This document shows positions 10,491 to 22,883 of a stretch of DNA of 64,000 nucleotides, one piece after another. A program made the translations under genes and the position numbers. Each line of letters begins with the position of its first letter. Within the stretch, counting starts at the first letter, position 1. Source of the stretch: Xylaria sp. FL1777 (lineage: Eukaryota; Ascomycota; Sordariomycetes; Xylariales; Xylariaceae); contig MU400616.1 in NCBI GenBank assembly GCA_022578965.1, positions 62,001-126,000 of the forward strand, read 5' to 3'. The notes under the pieces are model-generated. The model searched no databases. It was not told where the DNA came from and worked only from the letters and a program-made list of their open reading frames with translations.

Positions 10491-12704
10491 GGTTGAACGA
10501 TCTATTGTGCCTTGGGGAGCTGGAGAGGCTTCTCGCGGTCACCACGTATATTAGTATCACTAAAGTAATTAGCTCAAGAGATGAGGACTCCGGTTGATGA
10601 CGGTGCGCTGCTGCGCCTTACGACTAACCACCTAACCGGTATCATATACTGCGTAATCGCGGGCTGTGAAGCTGGTATGGGGACGGACGTAGGCCTGGGG
10701 TTATGCAGCCGGGTGTTATATGTACGTATCGGAATCTTTCCAGGCACTTCAATGTCGCGCCGACAGCAAATGACAATTCATCATATTTTTAAGGTCTCGG
10801 TGCTACCCCGTACCAACACTGCAGGGATGATAGCATCTCGAAAGTGCACACACTACAGTAGCGTAGGCACTTGCAATTCCAATAGCTCGAGAGCCCCTAT
10901 ATGCACGACCCCAAGAACGGCAGTTCGTGAGGCGGTGCCATACTACGTCCGCTTGCGCACCAGCTTCGCTGCTGCACAACTCCCCTATTGTTACGAAACG
11001 TGGCACCATTGCGACCTCTCAACGTGTGTGAAGCGATGCAGAGATGCCCAATTGCCACCGCCCAGGAAGACAGTAGATTCTATAATGGAGCCCAATGGAG
11101 ATATATGAGGACCATGGGAGCTGTGGTGCAGTGCTGGTGAGCTGCTCCTGTACCTAGTACATACCGGTAGTAGGTCTGAACAGTGGCATTGAAGAGCGCC
11201 GTCTGGTCTTACAGTTTCGGCACCTGTTGTCCCATCGAAACGTCTTGCATGGAGGTGAAGGATCGCGTGCATATCGAGCTTCTGGTGAGCGCGCGCTGTT
11301 AGCCCTGTCCAACCGAGGTCCAACTACACTAATGCAATAGCTTGTGTCTGGAGTTAGCTGTTAGCCGGGGGGGTCGGCGGACAGCTCCATGATCCGATCA
11401 TAAGCGCCATGGCGATGATCGATGCAAACTGGGTAGTATCGAGGACGGGTGCATTCATCATGACTCGGATAAGCTTGGTTAAGCTTGGTTAAGGCGGACA
11501 TACCCTAGAGCTTTGCGCCTCGATTATGCGAGGTTTTCTAATCTTCATTTGCCGAACGATCGGTGCCTAAACCCGCGACGAAGGGAGGAGCTCGGTAAGA
11601 ATGGGCATTTTCCCTTCGCTAAATGGCCACCGGGCTCTGCTGAGGCCCAGAGCTGACGGGGAGGTTCAGAAGGATTCAGCAGGTAATGATGACGAAGGCT
11701 AGGTACAGCATTACCGCATCCCAGATTCCTGACTCCAGCTGTGGCCTGTAGGGGACTTCCCCAAGAAGTGATCCAGTGCAAAGCGTTGCTGTACTTGCTG
11801 TACAGGGGGGCTGGCGTAGCTCCTGGATAAGCCGCCTCGTTTTTCTGGGACTGTCTCGTTGTGTCGTCTTCTCGGCCGGCCCAAAAAGCACCAGATCAGC
11901 CATCACTGCCCCGAAATCCAACCTCAGAGCCGCATCATCCTGGATCAATCAGTCGCGCGGTCCGAGCGAACCGAGAGCTTCGAGTAATGTCAACAAACCG
12001 CTCATGCCTGCCTGCCTGGCCTACTGAGTAATATCTCGTGCGACATGGCTTGTAAGGACTTCTACTGCCGCTTGCCGCCTCCCGCCGGCCGTTCCTGAGA
12101 AGGTACTCAGTCACGAGGAAAAAGAAACGCCGATAAGTTGCTTGGCTGGCCAGTCCCCCACCCTAGAGTCGACCAAAGATGAAGGCAACCACCCTCGCAG
12201 GAGGCGGCCCGTTTGCTGGCGATAGTAGGCATCCCAGCCAGGCACATCGTGAGCGAGTCAAGGGTCTCGACCCAAGTAAACGCCTAGAGCCCTGTGGCTT
12301 CGTCATTGGTACTGATCACCCACAGCTTTGTGTACAGTAATTGACTGCACGGCAGCGGCTGTGTTGGTACCCTCCACAAGCTGCACGATGCGCTTCGGCA
12401 TGGGTAGCCAACTGCATGTTCAGATAATGCACAATGCTAGATTTCTTGCCGTGGCATGTAGCACTCATGGAAAGCAGCCAGTGAGCTTTCCAGGGAGATT
12501 CCTATTTCAGCGAGACATGGCTGCCCTGAGCCTGTTGTCTACTGAGTCTGGCGTTGAGGTTCGGAAATAATAGCTTGAGCTCAGGCCGCCTCAATGAATT
12601 TGACCGACTTGCCATCTCCAACGTTCCGTCAGTCTCGGTGTCCTTTGTTAACCCGAGCGCTTGTGTAAGTCTACCCAGTCCGATTACACCCACCGGTACC
12701 CTCC
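10491..12704. other. Gene-poor region, unresolved open frames
   Basis: Overlapping open frames occur on both strands (10581-11108 plus; 10991-11323, 11545-11781 and 11676-11948 minus) with no motif that decides between them. A tandem duplication of AAGCTTGGTT lies at 11471-11490. GC content rises compared with the preceding stretch. I cannot assign a gene here. Confidence 0.35.
11471..11490. repeat. Two tandem copies of AAGCTTGGTT
   Basis: A perfect 10-bp direct duplication directly read in the sequence; significance unknown. Confidence 0.8.
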
Positions 12705-13158
12705 TCACACCTGGATCAAAACTGCAATTTTTTTCATCACCTTTGACTGGCCCTTCTCCTCTGTTCCTATCGACACTTGTGCCAGCCCTACTTGGAGCCC
12801 TGAAAGAGCACAATTGGGTCTCCATGAGTTGTTGATCCGTCTGATGCTGACCACATCATGATTCGCAAGACTTGGGCACGCGGAGTTTTCCATTATCAAG
12901 TTTGTTTCTCTAATCTCAGCGCCTAAATGATGAGACATTTACCTGACTGCACACCGAAGGTGACACCGGCAGGCATTTCACGCGAGCCAACAGGTGGAGC
13001 TCGACAGCCTGTCGCGACAGCCGGCCTTCGACGTACACTATTGATATCGCGATATCTGCGATCGAAGCTCTCTCCAAGTGTGCATTAGCGTTATTCATGG
13101 TTGCCAAGGTCTGTGTGGCTTTGCTTGTAGCCTGCCCACTAGAAACACGACGTCTCAT
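12705..13158 (-). CDS. Possible exons of an unrecognised gene or gene relic
   Basis: Two adjacent minus-strand frames end at plausible donors. One (from about 13158) reads through an Ala/Ser/Thr-rich helical-looking segment and ends in CAG followed by GTAAAT near 12947; the next (to about 12709) ends in CAG followed by GTGTGAG. A further coding-like piece ending in VAIEKEIEQ lies upstream, near 13240-13350. I could not join these into a convincing start-to-stop model or name a family. They may be exons of a poorly conserved gene or remains of one. Confidence 0.2.
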
Positions 13159-13789
13159 CTTATCAATGAGGCTATGGGATCCTTGCTCTCGTAGAACAAT
13201 GTCGAGTTACCTTTACAGGTTGATTGCTAGCACATCTTATTGTTCTATTTCCTTCTCGATAGCCACTGAACGGATCTCGGAAGCAGTGCCGTCTGGCACG
13301 CCGTATATCCTTTCGCATATTGGGAATGCCTTGTTAGTCATCCGTCCGCCTCATCCATCATTTTGCATTTTTGAGCCTCGCCATGACTAATGGCAGCACA
13401 ACGGGCTCGGGCTGTCGGTGAAAGACTGTCCGTTTCTCATCTCTGCCATGTAGAAAAATATTAGAAGCCCCAGGATTCAACAAACCTCAGAACTTCTATC
13501 CCGTATCACCACATCTTATCTATTCTACCCCTTTCTAACACATACCACTCCTATTAACGATTCAGCTTGTTCCAGGCGTTTCGAATTGGCTGCTCTCACT
13601 TAGTATATCTAATCCTACCTAGAACACGATTTCTGGCACTTCTCTGTGAAGACGGCGATAGCATAGAGAGAGAAACTTTGATATATCTCTTGCTGCGCAT
13701 GTTCGTCGCCTGCGCTCTTAGACGCCGGAACCCACGCCGGTTGACTCCTAAAGAGAACCTACAACTATACCAGAAAATATTCCGAAACC

Positions 13790-14635
13790 ATGAGTCAATT
13801 CTTTGATAGTAGTGATTTATATAATCACGACCCGTTCCATCCCCCTGAACGCCGGGCTTCTTCGGAATGGTCAGCCAGTTCTAATTACGGCACGCCCATG
13901 ACCCGGGATTCGTCTAGAGAAAGTGCGATTACTACATACAGTGACGACATAGTACAGAGTCCCAACTCAGAGTACGAATGCTCCTTTTGGTCGTCTATGC
14001 CTGTAGGGGATCATGACTCTCTTCGGTCACCCGTGTCCGACTCCAGTCATGATATTGCTTTCCCATCCACTAGCTACCAACCTGCATATATGGCCAATGA
14101 AGAAAATTGGTTCTTATATTATGACTTTGTCGCAGACTTGGAGCCTGGTCAACAACCGTACTGGAGATTGAAACCGGGTATTGAACCGACGCATCAATTA
14201 CCAGCCACGAGAGCCGCTGAGGAAAGCCCACGGTCCCGGACAAGCGAGGGTTTGTTCATCTGCCTACACAAGGGCTGCACGCGGAGCTTTCGCCGAAAAG
14301 CCGATCTCGAACGCCACTATCTTCAAATACATCAACCCGCCGAGAAAAAGGCGAAATACCCCTGTGACTGGAAAAGGTGTCAACGCGCTAAGGAGCCCTT
14401 CTACCGTCGGGACCACCAGCGCGACCATTACCGAGATTATCACAACGAAGATCTCATGCGTCGCGGCTCTTCAAGTAGGGAGAATCAGAAATGGTGGAAT
14501 GAACGCAAAGTCAAGCTCAACTGGTGGCGTTGCACACGCTGCCTTGGACGCGTCAAGGTCAAGGAATACGGCTACCTCTGCCCAGTCTGCAGGTCAAGCT
14601 GTGAGCAGGAGAGGCAGTACTTCAGAACCCATTGA
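13790..14635 (+). CDS. C2H2 zinc-finger protein with C-terminal zinc ribbon
   Basis: Single-exon 281-aa protein with an ATG start, probably a nuclear DNA-binding regulator. The first 150 residues are Ser/Pro/Tyr-rich and disordered-looking. Finger 1 has C158, C163, H176, H181 (C-x4-C-x12-H-x4-H). A second, atypical finger has C192, C197, H213, H218. After a basic, Trp-rich linker (KWWNERKVKLNWWRC) comes a C-x2-C-x12-C-x2-C ribbon (C248, C251, C264, C267) near the end. This finger, WW linker, ribbon arrangement occurs in small fungal regulators of unknown targets. The neighbourhood gives no functional clue. A downstream intron extending the protein is not needed, since the frame ends cleanly in a stop. 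Confidence 0.75.
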   Translation: MSQFFDSSDLYNHDPFHPPERRASSEWSASSNYGTPMTRDSSRESAITTYSDDIVQSPNSEYECSFWSSMPVGDHDSLRSPVSDSSHDIAFPSTSYQPAYMANEENWFLYYDFVADLEPGQQPYWRLKPGIEPTHQLPATRAAEESPRSRTSEGLFICLHKGCTRSFRRKADLERHYLQIHQPAEKKAKYPCDWKRCQRAKEPFYRRDHQRDHYRDYHNEDLMRRGSSSRENQKWWNERKVKLNWWRCTRCLGRVKVKEYGYLCPVCRSSCEQERQYFRTH

Positions 14636-17545
14636 GCTCAGCTCCCCTCCATCAGCTGAGTTCATCCTACATATAAGCGTGGGTAAGAATGACGGAAATT
14701 GGACAATTAAACAAAGCCCAAGTTATTCTACACACAAGTTTGGCCTTGGAAGAGACCAGATCAAGCACAACAACAGATAACTTTTTCTTTTTTTTTTTAA
14801 AAAAGGACCCAAAAAAATGAACTCCTTCAAAAACATAACGACAGAAGCTTCCCCAAATGTCAGCAACCACTCCCTAACCTTACACCTGAAGCTTAGACTT
14901 CGTTTTTGACGACTATTCCTTTCTGGGGTCTCGTTGGCGTCTAGGAATTTGCGGCTGGAACCCCTCACCTACATACAGATACTTGTAGACGAACGACAGA
15001 GTACGCACATAGTGTACAAAACCATATCGGCAGGCATCGTAAACAGACGTGTGGGGGAAGAGCTGCGCCGCAGCATCGCAGCGCGCATTTTTGATCACGA
15101 ACCCAAACAACACCGGGCTTTTTGGATGGGGTAGCTGAACCTGATTTTTCCTGTTTCACCTGACCACTCGCATTCCCCTTCGGCAATCTTTCCCCCCTCA
15201 ATTACCTATCTACCTATTTGCACTTCTTTGTCCTACCGACTTGTGTCTTTTTCTCGTTCGCCCTTCGTCTGATGCTGATGCTTGTGTAACGGAGGCCCTT
15301 CTTTTGCCGCTTATCTGATGCCGGCCAGGGTTGCAGGGCAGGGAAGGCTTTTCGTCCCAAACATTTGCAGGCCTCCGTGTGTCTCCCCAAAAACTGTCAT
15401 CTGTTGTCGTCTTACCCCAGTTGAATTTCATACTGCGTGGCGCCTGATTAGAATGGTGGGTGGGAGAACAACCTCATACGCTGTTTTTTTATGCCTTTTC
15501 CCCCCTCTTTTTTTTTTTTTTCAGTCTCTGCGATTTCCTTCACCACTTGTGTTTCTATCTCCCTTCTTTCTATCTGCACTCCCCGTCCCTTGTTTACCGA
15601 GGGAAAGACGTCCGGAGATTTTATGCTGTACTTCCTGCATGTCCTTTTTCCCTGGCGTTCTGTGTTTCTGCCACGAGGTGGAGCGTGGAGGTGGAGGCGG
15701 AGGCGGAGGCGCAATCTGCAGACGCAATGCAATGCAGGTCATGGGCTGCTGCATTGATTGATTGACTGATGTGTAAGATGAGAGAGAAGTGGAAAAATAC
15801 CCAGCGTGCACACCGCGCACCACACGCAATAGACGGACAAAAGAACCCCAATCGCAGGATAGAACTTTGTTTGCTTAGTATCTCTGCTTCCTTTCTACTC
15901 TCGTTCCTCTATTTTCCTCTTCGGTCTCTTATACCCCTTTTGGTGTGGGCGGGAGTTTCGGTCACCGGAGTTGTTGTTAGGTTGGATTGGCTAGGCTGAA
16001 TGATTTATCATTGATCGTACAGCGCTCGCTTCCTTCAAGCAGGCTGTAAGGCCCGATCAATTGGCGTTGGTTGAACGGCTTCCGTTTCGTTGCGGCGTTT
16101 CGTTTCGGCGTTTCGATTTTTTTTTTTTTATCAGGTGGGAGAGGAGGATTTCTACGTTTATCTGCCCGTCTAACTACCTACACATCGCGCAGTTCAGAGT
16201 TGTTGCGTCATTGCATTTGGCAGACATACACCTGTGCATGTGGATTTGAGCTGCTCCAGCATTGCCTGACTGACTGTATACCAGCGGTAGAAATTTCACC
16301 TTGGGAATGGAGCGTTTAGGCGAAGCAAGCAAGATGCGATGGCATCTTGGTCTGCCCTTGTGGCTGGTAGAAATCGGAATTTTGGGATGATCAAAGGGCT
16401 CTCTGGTCGGATGAGTCCTTAAGCGTCAAACTGTTCCCCTTATTCTTAGAATGTAACGTTGATATGTATTAATACAAGTTGCATTATGTCTCTAACTCAG
16501 AAATATCATCGATATGCATACCAGCCTAGTCCTGTTCTTTGCGAGGCTGGAAACGAAGGTGGATGAACTCGAGGGGAGGAGCCATGGCTTCTAAAACTAG
16601 AACGCTGTGTGGACTCTATGCACAAAGTATATATGCTTTAGAACCTTGTGGTAGTTCCGAGAAGTGTCGAAAAACTACTACCATTGAGAACCTACGCCGC
16701 ATCCTAAAAAGCTATTGATCACGAACCTAAATGAGTTGCATAGAGAGTATCTATAACTAGGTCTTGGTTTTGGTCATATTGAGGCCTTTTAGCATCAACA
16801 TAAGAGGTAACGTGTAGTTGTTGGAATAGGGTTACCCTTTGATCTGGGAATCTTCCAATGATCCTAATGAGTTTCACTGCTGAAAAACAAATTCTAGTCG
16901 ATCTATGGAGTGGCCTATATTGAAAAATATTAGAACGTCCTGCATATTGGGGCGCTAGATTTCCGGCAATACCACGAATGCTCTCGCTCATGCTATATCA
17001 CTGAGCCATAGTGATTATTGCATTATAAGTAATAAGTGCCATGTCCATTTTATATGGAGTTTTGACCATCCTGAACGATTCAAGGAAGTTGTCGTTCATG
17101 TCAGTAGGGGGTATCCGTGGAATCCCGTTCTAATGACCTTTACGCTGACTATCATGGCGCGAAGAGATTTGTAGTTGGCAACTGAACAGGTGCGTTGATG
17201 ATATGAGACAGTTTTCGGTCCTCGTTAGGTCCACGTCCCCTGATATACCAACATACCATGTCGCTACTCACGCATACTCAACTTCATCAACTTCAAGTGG
17301 GCGCCTGGAATATCCCAAGTTTACTACTTTAGCGAAGCTAGACTGCTTCTCGAGAGCGGTCTTTCTTCTAGAGGCTAGCTAGATATGTGACTAGATGCAG
17401 TTTGATTCCTAAATGCCACAGCCGGGAGAGCAGCAATAGCACATATAGGTATTATAGCCGAGCTCCTCCTAACGCACTAATTCAATGAATAACCTGTTCA
17501 TAACTCATTCCTGTAATACTTTTTTAGCGGTGGACTGACGTTGCG
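14636..17545. other. Long gene-free region with pyrimidine tracts
   Basis: No intact gene is supported. The section 15480-15660 is rich in C/T runs, including a 14-T run before CAG, and 15678-15710 is a GGAGGC/GGTGGA repeat. Open frames here (such as 15282-15761) are products of the low-complexity tracts and lack motifs. A minus frame at 16719-16991 is unrecognised. The pyrimidine-rich section resembles long fungal promoters or 5' leaders, but no gene start follows it. Confidence 0.4.
15678..15710 (+). repeat. GGAGGC-type purine repeat
   Basis: Irregular repeat of GGTGGA, GGCGGA and GGAGGC units with many GG doublets; two-quartet G-quadruplex potential at most. It lies in non-coding DNA. Confidence 0.6.
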
Positions 17546-17756
17546 ATGGTGATAGAAAGGGTGAGCTTAACTATGTCATTCCTCATCTCCATCAGCATTC
17601 GCATGTCGAGCCCTCGCAGTACTTCCGAGTCGTATTACCCCCTCCTAGGATATATAGCTTCTTGTTGTTGTCAGCTTGTGGAACCCAAGTTCCTGGTTAT
17701 GTGCATCTTGGCTAATGCGTGCATGAGAATTCTGGAACTAGCTATAGGTGCCGTTT

Positions 17757-18284
17757 ATGGTTGGAGTTGCGGGCAACAGAGGCAGCGGTAATGAGCTGTC
17801 GACAGCATATAGTGACTATGCACCTAAACACCTCTTTCTCGTTGACGATGCTGCACTGCCATGAACGATACAAAGTGATGCCTTCCAAGTCTATCTCACC
17901 GTAAGAATGAATAATACTAACAATATTACTCTGCCTAGTAGATATTCCTTGAGAAAGACCTCTTCTCAGATCGCGGCATGTTGTTTCGAGGTACTGTACG
18001 TCGCCTCATTAGAGACTAAATACGATGAAAGGAGTCCATTTAAAACCTAGCCTTGCACAATTGATCTTAGCTGAATCACGCTGACATCAAACAAGAAGAG
18101 ACGTACAGGTATTAAGTGCGGCTCACTATACGCGCTGTATTTTGCAAGTCGGGAGCTATTCGATGGCGACACCTATGGATTTGAGGCACTCTCGACGTGC
18201 TGCATCGTGAAACTTTTTGAAATTAGTGATGAAAATGAACATACTTACTATGAAACCCCGAAAGCGACAAGCTACTTTGTATGA
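17757..18284 (+). pseudogene. Decayed coding-like frame, family unknown
   Basis: One reading frame from an ATG at 17757 to a TGA at 18282-18284 spans 176 codons and reads like protein but contains three internal stops: TGA at 17862-17864, TAG at 18048-18050 and TGA at 18072-18074. The two longest open stretches are about 61 and 69 codons, in AT-rich DNA where stops should be more frequent. The last stretch (containing LYALYFASRELFDGDTYGF) has no ATG. Splicing around the stops is not convincing: the only intron-like segment (GTAAGA...TACTAAC...TAG at about 17901-17938) is 38 nt, below normal fungal size, and lies within an open stretch. I do not recognise the family. Confidence 0.35.
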
Positions 18285-18894
18285 AAAGGGATCCAGAAGA
18301 GTCCAGGCACTGCCTACCTCCCCACTGCATTGTAACCAAGCAAATACGCGACGGCGCGCATGAGACGTAGCATTGACTTATATTGAATATATGACCCTAG
18401 GTAACTTTCAATGTGTTCCTCCATACGCTTTTATACGATACCGTAAGTCGTCTCTGGTCGCTCATGGTATGTCGTGTCTGGTGTCACAGAAGATGCATCC
18501 AATCAGCTGTGCCTCTCCAGCAAAGGTCCTTCAGCCTACGATCACAAATCTAGATCTCTGGTGAGGTAGAATACCAAATGCAGACCATTGGATTTGGTTG
18601 ATCAGGATGCTCGCTGTCGTGAACAATACATTTCGTTGGATTCAAAACACCATATATAGGATGATTTCTTCGATGATATTGAAGGACAAGTAAATGTCTG
18701 ACAATTTGCAAGAACAGAGGGGGCATGGAGACCACACGTGACATACCTGTTGCAACCATCCAAAACGATGCGAGAACTGGGCAAGGAAACAACAGGCCAG
18801 GCACATGTGATGTTACAAGGTGAAGATATGAAACCGAATGACTGTTAGATTAAGACCAACATCAAACTCCATTCGAATTATTCCCAAGTCTCAA
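18285..18894. other. Intergenic, 3' side of peroxiredoxin gene
   Basis: No supported gene. Minus-strand frames around 18550-18804 overlap one another in different phases and show no motif. Confidence 0.5.
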
Positions 18895-19671
18895 TTACTC
18901 AGCAGGCTTCTCCGCGGCCTCCCCAGCCTTCTTCTCCCCAGCGACTTCCCCATTGGTTGGCTTGTCGGCGACAGCCTCAGTTTTGGTAGTGGAGATACCT
19001 CCAGCTGCGACGAGCTTCTTGACTGCATTTACAGTACCAGCGGGGCTGCCAGGTTCCGCGAGTAGAACTTTGCCGGTCTTGTCCACTGCGAAAACGCCAC
19101 GCGTCGTGCCTTTGGGCGTCTTTTTGAGCCCGATGGCCCCAATCAAAGTTGCGCTTGGGTCGCAAAGAAGCGGGTATGGTAGATTCTGTTTAGTCTTGAA
19201 GGTGGTGTTCGCCTTAGGCGAGTCTGTGGAAAGGCCATAAATGAGGAGTCCTTCTTCGGTGAGATCCGCGTATGAGTCTCGGAACAGACAGACTTGATTG
19301 GTGCCTGCGCATGCGATCAGATATCGACCGTGTAACTCCATCCATACTCACTTACAACCTGGCGTGGAAGCTTTGGGATAGGTGAAAAGCACTACACCCG
19401 CCTTACTCTCATCAACGAGGGCCTTGAGGGTTGTCTTCACACCATCATTAGTCTCGACTTCGCCACCAAATCCATCAAGAGAAATGACATCGCCGACGGC
19501 AGGCTTCCCAGATTTGGAGCCATTAGTCTCGGCAGGCTTTGCAGCAGCGGTGCCCTTGACAGCTGCTTTGACCTTGGCCGCTGTCTTTGAGACTCTGGAT
19601 TGCTTCTTAGCAGGTGGCTCGGGTGCGGGCGCGGGCGCAGGCGCCTTGCGCTTCCGGAGCTCGACGGGCAT
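18895..19671 (-). CDS. Nuclear-type peroxiredoxin Q (Bcp/Dot5-like thiol peroxidase)
   Basis: Thioredoxin-fold peroxidase that reduces hydrogen and organic peroxides. Exons on the minus strand are 19671-19356 and 19304-18895, with a 51-nt intron (GTAAGT...GCAG), giving 241 aa. The intron splits the codon of the peroxidatic cysteine: joined, the motif reads STPGCTNQVCLFRD with peroxidatic Cys106 and resolving Cys111 five residues later, the atypical 2-Cys PrxQ pattern. Further family signatures are YGLSTDSPKAN and LPYPLLCDP. The first 60 residues are Lys/Ala/Pro-rich with basic clusters (RKRK, PAKKQSR), fitting nuclear targeting as in yeast Dot5. The C-terminus is an Ala/Glu/Lys-rich tail longer than bacterial Bcp. 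It lies head to head with the NADP-ICDH gene across 3.2 kb. Confidence 0.92.
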
Positions 19672-22600
19672 TATGATGCGACGAGGAGCTTAATATTACG
19701 AAAAACCGAGATATTACGATTATATGATGCAAAGGTGACGGACGCGAGCTAGGAATCGAGTGCAGAGAGGACAAAAGCAGGTAGACTAGAGCTGAAGACG
19801 ATGAGAAAGGGAAGAGAGAAAGCTGGGTACACGTCGACGAGGCCTCGACAGGGTCAGCAGTAAACAACAGGCATATCGGGCAGGTTACAGGGGGTCTCTG
19901 GGCTGGGGAATGCGAGGTGGTGGGAGGATGGAGGAGGGAAGACTCAGGGCCAGGAAAAGGGCTGGGTTGGAGGGACAGATTTGGCGCAGATTTGGTACAG
20001 ATTTGGTGCCGGTCGCACAGGAGTTAAAGGTATTGCGTAGGTATTTCACTTCGGTTCGCGTTTCGCGTCATGCTGGTGGCCAAAGCCAGCCAAAGAGGAG
20101 GAAAAGCAGAGAATTACGTGACATCCGAACAAGCGTGAGCCTGGGGGGGTTGTTTTGAGTTCGTAGGCCCGGGAACTCTCCTATAGTCGACCGCCGACGA
20201 CGACCACAACAAGGCCGCCACAGCACCACCACCACTGAGACCACACTGTGCCCTGCACCTGTCACCGTCACTGCTTAGGTAGGCTAGGAACATTATCAGC
20301 ACTACGGTAAAATCGCTACTTTAAAGTACCTACCAAACCTTAAGTACACTACCTAATCGGCACTGTACGTATATGTAGTAGTGGTGGTGTAAGTGGCTGG
20401 AGAGATAGACTTTAGGTCGGTAGGCAGGAAGTATACTAGATAGATGCTTTAGTGGTGCACGGTGGGAGCACTAATAATAACAACAACAAAATAACAATAA
20501 TTCAAGAAATGACAATAAGACAAGGGGGACAACGGGCAAAGCACGATGATCGTGTGGCATATCTACATAAAGTAGATTACCTACCTAGGTCGGCTAGGTA
20601 GTGTGGTGTATAACTGTAGCATACCCAGTATATTACCCAGGTACTACCTGACTAAACTAGACTGCTTCTGATCGATAGACACAACGGCACCTGGATTCCC
20701 GTTGGTTTTAGCTACCTGGTTACGAAGGCAGTTAAATTATCCGCTCCTTTAGACAAATCTCCCCTATTGCCTCCTTAACTAGGTATACTTAGGTCTACGA
20801 CCATCTATAGGTAAGTGTCCTGAGACTGATTCTCATATACGAGCCTATGCCTCATCTAGGCATCTGACATGCCTCTGTTCTACTGATACGTCTTGGTCCC
20901 AGGTAGAAAACTGACTGATTCATGCGTAACATACCTGGGTAACAATAACAGTAGCGAGATGCACACCCCCTGCTGCGGGTGCCTGGCCATCGGACTATCC
21001 GACTGCATGACTTGCTCTGTATATATAAGCTATGTAGGTTGGCTATCGATCTTATTTGACCGTCTGCTCTCACTTTATTTTGAACCCTCTGTACCTTACG
21101 ATAGCATCCACTGTAATTATCGACCACTGAAGCCCCAGCCACAAAATTCGAGGACTGAGCCGACTACGCAGTATGGGAGAAGAATGATGCGAGGGTGTCG
21201 GCCGGCGATATTCCTCGGTGATATCGGTGATGGCGCTTGGAATGTTGAATGATGCGATGTGCGCGATAAATTCCCGCCGACATGGGTTTACTCGAACGTA
21301 CGGGCCAAGAAACAACTTGCCATATTATGTGCCGTGCCGCTACTGGCTAATCACGGAATGGCCTGCTATCTACCTACTGCTAAGTACGCAGTAGGTAATC
21401 AGACTCTTGGGGGCTGTGTGGTTATACCAGTATACCACCGGTATATAACACCACTGCATCAAATTACACATGGTGTATACCAAACTAACCCGGGCTTATG
21501 AGTAAGTAGGTACGAGGAATACAGCAACGAGACGACTGGTGAAGCAGTACTGTACGTACTTAGGTCTTCCATCGTGAGGACACCTTCATCCCTAGCACAC
21601 GAATTCATCCAAGATCATCTCGGATGGGAAGAGAAAATATATAGCCCCAGGCCGCATGCTCATAGCAGCGAGAGCATTGACTGGTCGCTAGATAGACCTC
21701 CTGACCCAATTGTCCAATGTAACATTCCCGTCCGTTGTTGTCGACAACCCCAAACAAACAGACAAAAACCGGCAGCTCTACACAGAAAAGTGGCGTGGTT
21801 TGTCCGTCCAGTGGCCGCTTGCTTTCCCGGCAGCACCGCGGCGGCAGCACAGTACCCCAACGCCGTATCTACGTTAGGTAGGAGATGGGAGGTCAATCAG
21901 GTACTGATATACGCAGAGTACGCACGCCCTAGACGAACAGGCGACGGCACACGACCGGTAGAATGCGGGGTGGGCTTCCCCTCTTCCTGTTGACGATGTA
22001 CCTAGGTAGGCAATATACCGGCAGGTAGACAGACCTGCCCTCGCCTCCAAGGGATAATTACTGCCCGTAGGTATCTACCCCTCGGAGTACCTACATGCAA
22101 ATGCCCCAGGTACCACCCTAGCCACCACCCCAACACCCACCCTAGCCGAGCTGTACAACCTATTCGCCGTCTTGATTGGGAGTGGGAGTAGACAGCTGCC
22201 AATTCCGACAGCCCTGCATCCCACCCTTCACACCGTGACTGGATTCAGCGTTGTCCCATGTCCTTTGTATCTCGTCTCAGATGGTCGGTTATATAGCGAG
22301 GGGAGAGCCGACACACATGGCGAAGAGCATTTGAACCGAGATGTGTGTAGCGCTCAGTTAGCTCGCCGCCCGTCCATTTCACATTTCGTTCAACACGACT
22401 AGTCAAAGTAGCTCCGCCATCGGCGACCAACTAACACCTTAATAGCCCTCTTTTGCTTTTTGGCATTTTTGGCATTTTAGCCTTTTTCCGCCTCGCCTCG
22501 TCAATTCAGCTCTCCTCTCGTTGTTGCGTCGTTCGGCCGCTGAAGTGGGTTCCACAGCCTGACGTTTGACGTTTATCCTGCAAACGAGCGAGGACGGGCA

Positions 22601-22883
22601 GATCCAGAGATACATATACACACGCCCGCACCACCCTTACAAATATCCAGATACACAAATACCTGCATGTCGGTCGAGCGTGACCCGCGAAGCTCCTCCT
22701 GCTAGCCCCCGTCCTTTGGCCCGTTCCGATCCTCGAGCTGGCCGGCTACAATTCTCGCTGCGATTGGCTTCCTCGGCTGTTCGTGCTGTCTCATCACCAA
22801 CCCCGGGCCCTGCGTCGGCTTTTGCCCAGACATATAATTATCGTCGACTAGTGGCCTCTTCCGCCTCTCCGGTTCTTCTCACC
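19672..22883. other. Long divergent intergenic region (peroxiredoxin / NADP-ICDH)
   Basis: About 3.2 kb between two divergently transcribed genes. It is crowded with TACCTACCTAGG/CCTAGGTAGG variants, for example around 20575-20605, 20640-20650, 21995-22010 and 22080-22110. Open frames here lack motifs. The final 300 bases before the ICDH start are C-rich with Ser/Pro/Arg-like codons and no in-frame ATG, consistent with a long 5' leader. Confidence 0.5.

Noticed and set aside
10581..11108. 175-codon plus frame
   Set aside because: Cys and Arg scattered without motif, no splice context, and a comparable frame on the other strand; not enough to call a gene.
15282..15829. Several overlapping frames of 88-159 codons on both strands
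   Set aside because: They derive from C/T and GGAGGC tracts, overlap in all phases and show no domain features.
17901..17938. Intron-like GTAAGA...TACTAAC...TAG in the decayed frame
   Set aside because: Only 38 nt long and located inside an open stretch, so it does not remove any of the internal stops.
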